NCBI RefSeq assembly: GCF_900564145.1
Contig: NZ_UOOB01000001.1
Location: forward strand, 2,296,754-2,360,753
DNA: 64,000 bases
Source of the DNA: Comamonas sp. lk
GTDB taxonomy: Bacteria > Pseudomonadota > Gammaproteobacteria > Burkholderiales > Burkholderiaceae_C
Direction: 5' to 3'
Shown: positions 58,836-64,000 of the stretch, in pieces
How positions within the stretch are numbered: the stretch's first letter is position 1
How the letters are laid out: the number at the start of each line of letters is the position of its first letter
Made by a program: the position numbers and the translations under genes
The notes under the pieces: generated by a model
The model's input: only the letters and a program-made list of their open reading frames with translations
The model's database searches: none
What the model was told of the DNA's origin: nothing

Positions 58836-60416
58836 TCAAAGAATGGCTTCAATCAGGCTGGGGCCGGGGGTGTTGTAAGAGCGCGAGAGTGCCTGAGCCA
58901 GGGATTCCAGATTGCCGACCTTGACGGCGCTCACACCCATGCCCTTGGCAAGATCCGACCAGTCAATGATGGGCCTGTCCAGCGAGAGCATATCTGTGGC
59001 GCGCTTGCCGGGAGTACCCGCACCCACGGCCGCCAGTTCGCCGCGCAGGATGCCGTAGGCGCGGTTCACAAAGATCACCACGGTGACGTTGAGATTTTCC
59101 CGCGCCATGGTCCACAGCGATTGCAGGGTGTACATGCCGCTGCCGTCGCCTTCCAGTGCCAGAACCCGGCGCTCGGGCGCGGCCATGGCGGCGCCCACGG
59201 CTGCAGGCAGGGCAAAGCCGATGGAGCCGCCGCAGCTGGTCAACCAGTCGTGCGGAGCGGCATGTGCCGTCAGCGCATCAAAGCCCCGGCCGGTGGTCAT
59301 GGCTTCCTCTACCACGATGGCATGGGCGGGCAGGGTGGCAGCCAGGGTTTTGCCAATGCCTTCGGGCGTCAAGGGGCCGGACAGGGCGACGGGCTCCTCC
59401 TGCTCGACCAGGTTAGCGGGCGCTAGGCGCTGGGCGTTCAGGGCTTCGCACAGAGCGGACAGAGCTTGCTCCGGGCAGTCTTCCGGTGTGGACAGGGTGA
59501 GGAATTCGCAACCTAGCGCCGTCAGGCGGCCAGGCTTGCCGGGGTAGGCGAAAAATGCCACGGGTGGCTTGGCGCCCACCAAAATGATGCGCTTGAATGG
59601 GGCCAAGGCGGCCAGGCCCAGATCCACGGCATAGGGCAGGCGGGGTACGCGCACCCGTCCGGCGCCGCGCTCCATGCGGGCGGTATAGAACTCGGCGCGC
59701 ACCGTGCACTGCGTGGCAGCGGCAATCTTGCCGGCCAGGGTGGTGCATTTTTCGCGCAGGGCGCGGTCGCCCAGCAGGATCAAGGTGGATTGTGGCGCTT
59801 CACGCAGGGCTGCGATGATGGGCGCCCAATCCTGGGGCAGGGCTGCGCTGGCGGGAGCCGCTTGCTGGCTTACGGCTTGCGCGCTGGCATGCTGCGGTGC
59901 ATCGGACGTATCAGGCACTTCAGACCAGGCCACATTGGCCGGCAGCACCAGGGTGGCAATGCCGCCGGGGCGCGCGTTGGCGCGGCGCACGGCTTGGGCG
60001 CCGTCGGCGGCAATGGCCTCCGCGCTGGCGGTGGTGTGCACCCAGTCGCTCATAGGAGCGGCAATGCCGTGAATGTCCGAGGTTAGCGGCGCATCCAGCT
60101 CCAGATGGCTGATGGCGTGATCCCCGACGATGTTGACAATGCCGGAGCGTGCTTTTTTGGCGTTGTGCAGATTGGCCAGGCCATTGGCAAGACCGGGGCC
60201 CAGGTGCAGCAGCGTGGCTGCGGGGCGGTCGGCCATGCGGTAGTAGCCGTCGGCCGCACCGGTGACCACGGTCTCATGCAGGCCCAGCACGCAGCGCATG
60301 CCCTCGATCTTGTCGAGAGCGGCCACGAAGTGCATCTCGGAGGTGCCGGGGTTGGTAAAGCACACATCCAACTGGTTGGCGATGAGTGTGTGGACTAGTG
60401 TTTCTGCACCATTCAT
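58836..60416 (-). CDS. Thiamine-diphosphate-dependent enzyme (benzoylformate decarboxylase/ALS-like)
   Basis: 526 residues with three TPP-enzyme domains. N-terminal PYR domain: GAETLVHTLIANQLDVCFTNPGTSEMHFVAAL with the ylide-activating Glu region LGLHETVVTGAADGYYRM; central domain GDRALREKCTTLAGKI; C-terminal PP domain CGGSIGFALPAAVGAAMAAPERRVLALEGDGSGMYTLQSLWTMARENLNVTVVIFVNRAYGILRGEL with the GDG...N TPP/Mg motif. The N-terminal NPGTSEMHF pattern is seen in the acetolactate synthase/benzoylformate decarboxylase superfamily of catabolic enzymes. It probably decarboxylates a 2-oxo acid; the substrate is not known. Next to transporter and dioxygenase genes. Confidence 0.9.
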   Translation of the reverse strand: MNGAETLVHTLIANQLDVCFTNPGTSEMHFVAALDKIEGMRCVLGLHETVVTGAADGYYRMADRPAATLLHLGPGLANGLANLHNAKKARSGIVNIVGDHAISHLELDAPLTSDIHGIAAPMSDWVHTTASAEAIAADGAQAVRRANARPGGIATLVLPANVAWSEVPDTSDAPQHASAQAVSQQAAPASAALPQDWAPIIAALREAPQSTLILLGDRALREKCTTLAGKIAAATQCTVRAEFYTARMERGAGRVRVPRLPYAVDLGLAALAPFKRIILVGAKPPVAFFAYPGKPGRLTALGCEFLTLSTPEDCPEQALSALCEALNAQRLAPANLVEQEEPVALSGPLTPEGIGKTLAATLPAHAIVVEEAMTTGRGFDALTAHAAPHDWLTSCGGSIGFALPAAVGAAMAAPERRVLALEGDGSGMYTLQSLWTMARENLNVTVVIFVNRAYGILRGELAAVGAGTPGKRATDMLSLDRPIIDWSDLAKGMGVSAVKVGNLESLAQALSRSYNTPGPSLIEAIL

Positions 60417-60781
60417 GGGAGAGCTCTCCTGGGGTTGGGGCCGTATGCATGAGCGCAAGGGCCGTGCCGCTGCATTGAAGAAATAAAGACCATAGCGACT
60501 TGCGCTTTTACTGCAAGCATTTGCAATGACTTTTATATATTTTTCAGCGCAGCAATTGCGTTGCGCGCTATGTTTTTGCATTCGTTGTGAATACCCGAAT
60601 CAAAGCCGGCAGTCAGACCGTAGCCCAGGGCTTGGCGGTCTTTGACGCGACGCGTTGAGTCGGCTTGCGCCGCTGACCGAAAATGCCAAGAGGCTGCCGT
60701 AAAGCACAAACGGCGCCAGGCAGTGGGTACTGAACCTGGCGCCGCCGTGAGTCCAGAGGCTGGATTGGCGTTGGGCGCGGC
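60417..60781. other. Intergenic stretch without gene
   Basis: 365 bases upstream of the TPP-dependent enzyme gene and after the Bug binding protein gene. It includes an AT-rich patch TTTTATATATTTTTCAG, a likely promoter for the TPP enzyme gene, and GGCGCCAGG inverted copies (CGGCGCCAGGCAGTG / CCTGGCGCCGCCG) that may form the terminator of the following minus-strand gene. No coding frame is convincing. Confidence 0.5.
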
Positions 60782-61771
60782 TTATTCCGGTTTGTAGTTG
60801 ATGGACTTGAGCAGCGCGGCCTGTTGCTGGCTGGCCTGTTTGAGGTCGGCCATCAGCTCTTCGCTGGTCGCTGCCGTGGGTTCATCCATGCCCATTTCAC
60901 GCACGCGCTTTTGCACGGCAGCCTTGCGGAAATGCGCCAAGGTGATTTCGCGCACTTTTTGCTGAATCGCTGGCGGGACATCGGGGCGAGACCAGACGCC
61001 AAACCAGCCGGCCTGTGCCAGTTGTGGGTAACCGAGCTCCTTGAAGGTCGGGGTGTCCGGCAGTTCGGCAATGCGCGTGGGGTAATTCACGGCAATCGGC
61101 TTGATCTTGCCGGCCTTGATCAGAGGCAGGGAGGTGGTCAGGCCGTCAAACATCAAAGGAATATGGCCGCCCATCAAGTCGGTCAAGGCAGGAGGAGAAC
61201 CTTTGTAGCCCACATGTTTGAGCTGGATACTCGTCAGCTGTCCCAGCAGCATGCCAGAGGTGTGGCCCTTCATGCCGGTGGCGTAGGACGCAAAGTCCAG
61301 ACCGCCCTTTTGGGTCTTGGTATAGCTGATGAGCTGCTGCAGATTGGAGACGGGCAGCTCCTTGTTGGCCACCAGAATCAGGCCGGTACGGCTGATCTGG
61401 GCCAGTGGCTTCAAGTCCTTGAACGGCTGGTAGTTGACTTTGTAGGCCAGAGGCGTCTCGGCGACGATACCGCCCTGAATCACCAGCAAGGTATGGCCGT
61501 CCTTGCCGTTGGCCATCAAGTCATTCACCGCCAGCACGCCGCCGGCACCCGGCTTGGATTCGACGATGACGGTCTTGCCCAGATCCTGCTGCAGACCCTC
61601 GGCCAGCAAGCGGGCCAGGGAGTCGGCACTGCCGCCGGCCGGCGCACCGACCACCAAGCGCAAGGGCTTGCTGGGCCAGTCGGCCTGGGCCTGAACCTGG
61701 GTGCTCAAGGCCGTGCCCAGCACGGCCATACCCAGTACCAATGTGTTGCGGCGTCGCTTGAAGTTCTGCAT
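60782..61771 (-). CDS. Bug-family (TctC-like) periplasmic binding protein
   Basis: Tripartite tricarboxylate-type receptor of 329 residues. Signal MQNFKRRRNTLVLGMAVLGTALSTQVQAQ; AAGGAGACAAGAC precedes the ATG. Family features: DWPSKPLRLVVGAPAGGSADSLARLLAEGL, GKTVIVESKPGAGGVLAVNDL (the loop 'V.NRPGAGG'), YKGSPPALTDLMGGHIPLMFDGLTTSLPLIKAGKIKPIAV, and ELPDTPTFKELGYP. Bug receptors bind carboxylates with their alpha/beta hydroxy groups; partner membrane subunits need not be linked. It likely delivers the substrate of the TauD-type and TPP enzymes beside it. Confidence 0.93.
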   Translation of the reverse strand: MQNFKRRRNTLVLGMAVLGTALSTQVQAQADWPSKPLRLVVGAPAGGSADSLARLLAEGLQQDLGKTVIVESKPGAGGVLAVNDLMANGKDGHTLLVIQGGIVAETPLAYKVNYQPFKDLKPLAQISRTGLILVANKELPVSNLQQLISYTKTQKGGLDFASYATGMKGHTSGMLLGQLTSIQLKHVGYKGSPPALTDLMGGHIPLMFDGLTTSLPLIKAGKIKPIAVNYPTRIAELPDTPTFKELGYPQLAQAGWFGVWSRPDVPPAIQQKVREITLAHFRKAAVQKRVREMGMDEPTAATSEELMADLKQASQQQAALLKSINYKPE

Positions 61772-61802
61772 GTCTTGTCTCCTTGATGGTTTTTTGTGTG
61801 AC

Positions 61803-62645
61803 TTAGAACGGTTTGTCGCCGATGATGGCTGCGCGCTCCATCTTGCGGGGGGCGGGCCAGTAGTCCTGCACGGCGTAGTGCTGGGTGCAACGGTTGTCCC
61901 ACATGGCAACGCTGCCGGGTTTCCAGCGGAAGCGCACCTGGTACTCAGGGATGGCGGCCTGGCTGATCAGGTAGTTCAGCAGCATGCTGGAGCCGGGCGT
62001 CTTGTCCTGACCGTAGCGCACGTTCTCGGGCGTGTGGTAATTGGCAAAGTGGGTGGTGAAGCTGCAAACGTACAGAATCTTCTCGCCGGTTTCGGGGTGG
62101 GTGCGCACCACGGGGTGCTCGACCGGAGGATTCATGCGACCGAGTTCCAGACGCTTTTCTTCGGGCATGACAGCGCCGAAACCGTGCTCGATGCTGGACT
62201 TGGCCTTCAGGCCGTCAATCTTCTTCTTGATGTCGTCGGGCAGGTTTTTATAGGCCTCCACCATATTCACCCAGATGGTGTCGCCACCGACGGCAGGGCC
62301 GTCGACGCAGCGCAGCACACAGCCCATGGTGGGCGTCTCGCGCCACTGACCGTCGGTGTGATATGTGTTTTCGTAGTTCTCGCGCTTTTCGCTGCGATAG
62401 ATCTGGACCAGGCCGGGGTGATCCGGATCGCTGCCGGCCACGGGGTGGTCTTCCAGATCGCCGAAGTGACGGGCAAAAGCCACGTGCTCGCCGCGTGTGA
62501 TGTCCTGGTCACGGAAGAACAGCACCTTGTGCTGCAGCAGCAAGGCCTTGATTTCGTTGGCCAGGCCTATGTCGCGGGATGCATCCCCCAGGCTCACGCC
62601 AGAAACTTCAGCACCAATGCTGCAGGTCAGTTGTTCGACTTTCAT
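61803..62645 (-). CDS. TauD/TfdA-family Fe(II)/2-oxoglutarate dioxygenase
   Basis: 280-residue oxygenase that couples 2-oxoglutarate decarboxylation to substrate hydroxylation. The iron ligands: HxD in ENTYHTDGQWRETPTMG and the distal His in NRCTQHYAVQDYWP, with the Arg that holds 2-oxoglutarate in APRKMERAAI. N-terminus MKVEQLTCSIGAEVSGVSL and LLLQHKVLFFRDQDITRGEHVAFARHFG are family-typical. Taurine, sulfonate, or phenoxy-acid cleavage are the known options; the neighbouring Bug receptor and 2-oxo acid enzyme suggest a small organic acid. Same direction as the receptor gene, 31 bases apart. Confidence 0.93.
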   Translation of the reverse strand: MKVEQLTCSIGAEVSGVSLGDASRDIGLANEIKALLLQHKVLFFRDQDITRGEHVAFARHFGDLEDHPVAGSDPDHPGLVQIYRSEKRENYENTYHTDGQWRETPTMGCVLRCVDGPAVGGDTIWVNMVEAYKNLPDDIKKKIDGLKAKSSIEHGFGAVMPEEKRLELGRMNPPVEHPVVRTHPETGEKILYVCSFTTHFANYHTPENVRYGQDKTPGSSMLLNYLISQAAIPEYQVRFRWKPGSVAMWDNRCTQHYAVQDYWPAPRKMERAAIIGDKPF

Positions 62646-62654
62646 AGCCTTCTC

Positions 62655-62812
62655 CTAGATTGTGAAAACGGATGCGCCCAGGGTTCGGTGGGACTTCAGG
62701 TCGCTGTGCGCCCGGGCTGCATCAGTCAGCGTGTAGCGTTTGTGAATGTCGATGCGGACGCTGCCGGCTGCCTCATGGTCAAACAGATCGGTCAGCAGGG
62801 GCTTAAACACTC
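62655..62812 (-). pseudogene. C-terminal remnant of a quinone oxidoreductase (MDR family)
   Basis: A 50-codon open stretch upstream of the dioxygenase gene reads VFKPLLTDLFDHEAAGSVRI then DIHKRYTLTDAARAHSDLKS and ends TLGASVFTI with TAG. This matches the C-terminus of zinc-free NADPH:quinone oxidoreductases ('YPLADAARAHADLEARRTTGATVL'). The rest of the gene is absent and the frame upstream of about 62812 does not continue the homology, so it is a deletion remnant. Confidence 0.7.
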
Positions 62813-63055
62813 TGCGGCAGCAAGGCGTTGATGCACGTTATTGCCGCTCAGGGAAAATTTTCGGATTAGCAGGCGCCGGAAGGCTTGACCGATTGCGACA
62901 GCTTGTTGCCCTCTTTGACAGAACTGGGAAAACCCTAGCGATCTTTGGCCTGGAAAGCGCACCCCTGGCCTGCAGATCGACACTCTGTCGTTGCTCTGTT
63001 TGCTTAACGCTGGGGGGAGGCTAGGGAACTACTCGATTGACCGGCATCGCGGCTA

Positions 63056-63069
63056 TTGATATAAATCAA
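63056..63069. promoter_or_regulatory. FNR/Anr-type box upstream of AraC gene
   Basis: TTGATATAAATCAA matches the consensus TTGAT-N4-ATCAA without mismatch, about 90 bases before the AraC-type start. An FNR-like regulator may activate or repress this promoter under low oxygen. Confidence 0.65.
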
Positions 63070-63099
63070 AAACGCACGCTTATAAAAAAGCATGCGTTT
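63070..63099. repeat. Inverted repeat next to the FNR-type box
   Basis: AAACGCA-CGCTTATAAAAAAGCA-TGCGTTT, arms of 7 bp plus inner GCTT/AAGC. It directly follows the FNR-type box and may be the binding site of the AraC regulator or a second operator; with the following ATTTTT it might also act as a weak terminator. Confidence 0.5.
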
Positions 63100-63157
63100 C
63101 ATAATTTTTGCTGAGCCCAAACGCAGGGCTCAGAGCAATGGATTTGCATTGGTCACG

Positions 63158-64000
63158 ATGACGCCCCGTATCCGCAGTGTCAGCCTCGGCAAATATGCCA
63201 AGGTGGCAAATGAGCTTGGTATTGATCCGCTGCGCATGTTTCGCCAGGTGGGGCTGGATCACAGCTGCCTGAATTCTCCCGATCTTCTGGTTCCCGAAGC
63301 GGCGTTTGCCCGCTTGCTGGAGACTTCGTCGGCTCAGGCTGGCCAGGCTTCGTTAGGCTTGCTCATGGGGTCGTATTGGCGTTTGTCGGATTTTGGTCCC
63401 CTCAGCCTGCTGCTGCAGCACCAGGCCAGCCTGTCTTCCATGCTGCAGACGCTCAAGGACTACAACCACCTGATCAGCAGCACGGTGGCCACTGAAATCG
63501 TGACGCAGGGGCGTTACTCCATCATTCAGCTGCACCTGGATACCGAACGCGACAGTCCCGGTCGTCACCCCATGGAATTGGGCATTACCGCCTTGCTGAG
63601 TCTGTGCCGCCACCAACTGGGCAGAGGCTGGAATCCGGCAAGCATTCATTTCTCCCATAACTCACCTGGCAGCACCATGAACCACCGCCGGGTGCTGGGA
63701 AGCGATATTGTGTTTGCCTCCGATTTTGACGGCATTGTGGTGAGCAACGAGGACATGAAGCTGCTCAATGCCGAGCACGACAGCCTGATGGAAAGCCATG
63801 CCCGCAGTCTGATGGACATGCATGCGCCACGGCCGGCCGCCAAATCGTTGGAGCAGCAGGTGCGCAGTACCTTGCAGTCCTTGCTGCCGCATGGTCGCCA
63901 CAGCATTGCCCATGTGGCCAGCGCGCTCGGCTATACGGCCCGCTCTTTGCAGCGCCACCTGGAAACCCATGACACCAGCTTTCAGGAAGCCCTGGATACG
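63158..64000 (+). CDS. AraC-family regulator, 3' end outside window
   Basis: 281 codons visible. The N-terminal ~200 residues form the arabinose-binding-like domain of OruR/AraC_binding_2 proteins: MTPRIRSVSLGKYAKVANELG, GLLMGSYWRLSDFGPLSLLLQHQASLSSMLQTL. The first HTH of the AraC domain is present (HVASALGYTARSLQRHLETH); the second lies beyond the edge. An ATG without a good ribosome site is used; no better start exists. Such regulators usually control an adjacent oxygenase or transport gene; here the minus-strand dioxygenase/Bug/TPP genes are candidates. Confidence 0.88.
   Translation, partial: MTPRIRSVSLGKYAKVANELGIDPLRMFRQVGLDHSCLNSPDLLVPEAAFARLLETSSAQAGQASLGLLMGSYWRLSDFGPLSLLLQHQASLSSMLQTLKDYNHLISSTVATEIVTQGRYSIIQLHLDTERDSPGRHPMELGITALLSLCRHQLGRGWNPASIHFSHNSPGSTMNHRRVLGSDIVFASDFDGIVVSNEDMKLLNAEHDSLMESHARSLMDMHAPRPAAKSLEQQVRSTLQSLLPHGRHSIAHVASALGYTARSLQRHLETHDTSFQEALDT

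Noticed and set aside
1-64000. CRISPR arrays, rRNA genes, replication origins
   Set aside because: No regularly spaced direct repeats, no rRNA-like sequence, and no DnaA-box cluster or iteron array were seen.

Overview
The window looks like chromosomal DNA of a high-GC betaproteobacterium of the Comamonadaceae, most likely Comamonas or a close relative. The evidence is gene content and style: tandem HAAT-type branched-chain transporter genes beside beta-oxidation genes, a Bug-type (TctC) binding protein, TPP-riboswitch-controlled thiamine genes, and dispersed intergenic repeats of the 'GATAGCT...AAGCGCT' kind that I associate with this family. The genus is inferred, not proven.

Layout. 1-5.2 kb: the 5' part of an RND efflux pump gene running off the left edge, a divergent TetR regulator with an operator-like inverted repeat between them, an alpha/beta hydrolase and small genes. 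5.2-16.3 kb: tRNA-Arg(TCT) followed by a tyrosine integrase and a run of mostly minus-strand phage-type genes (DUF4224, RdgC, several unknowns, a membrane diguanylate cyclase), closed by an IS3-family insertion sequence. No structural phage genes and no second att copy are visible, so this is best read as the integrase/recombination arm of a decayed prophage. Six of its gene junctions carry near-identical GC hairpins with a T tract just upstream of the next gene.

16.3-21.1 kb: a SnoaL-like lipoprotein, a nuclease homologue with an altered metal site, an acyl-CoA dehydrogenase with an ACAD10/11-type phosphotransferase, and a Crp-family regulator. 21.4-28.9 kb: thiamine genes thiO-thiS-thiG-thiE behind one TPP riboswitch, divergent thiD, and the HMP transporter cytX behind a second TPP riboswitch, with SH3-domain and ankyrin proteins between. 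29.2-35.7 kb: a secreted protein of unknown role, an ECF sigma/anti-sigma pair, a parvulin, BolA, YciB, MsrB and SelO.

35.9-50.1 kb is a metabolic island: acyl-CoA synthetase, two tandem HAAT binding proteins, livHMGF-type transporter genes, a hydratase/3-hydroxyacyl-CoA dehydrogenase, a thiolase and a second acyl-CoA dehydrogenase. Together they would take up an acid, activate it with CoA and shorten it by beta-oxidation. 50.2-54.5 kb: a patatin-like lipoprotein and a MarR-MFS-MFS group. 54.5-58.6 kb: a PhnD/PhnC/PhnE-like transporter whose binding protein resembles the 'putative selenate' family, with a strongly structured 196-nt leader ending in a terminator hairpin, and an upstream acetyltransferase. 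58.8-64.0 kb: a TPP-dependent enzyme, a Bug-type binding protein, a TauD-family dioxygenase, a fragment of a quinone oxidoreductase gene, and a truncated AraC regulator preceded by a perfect FNR-type box.

The two observations most worth follow-up are the structured leader at 57.9-58.1 kb and the repeated terminator-like hairpins in the prophage arm.
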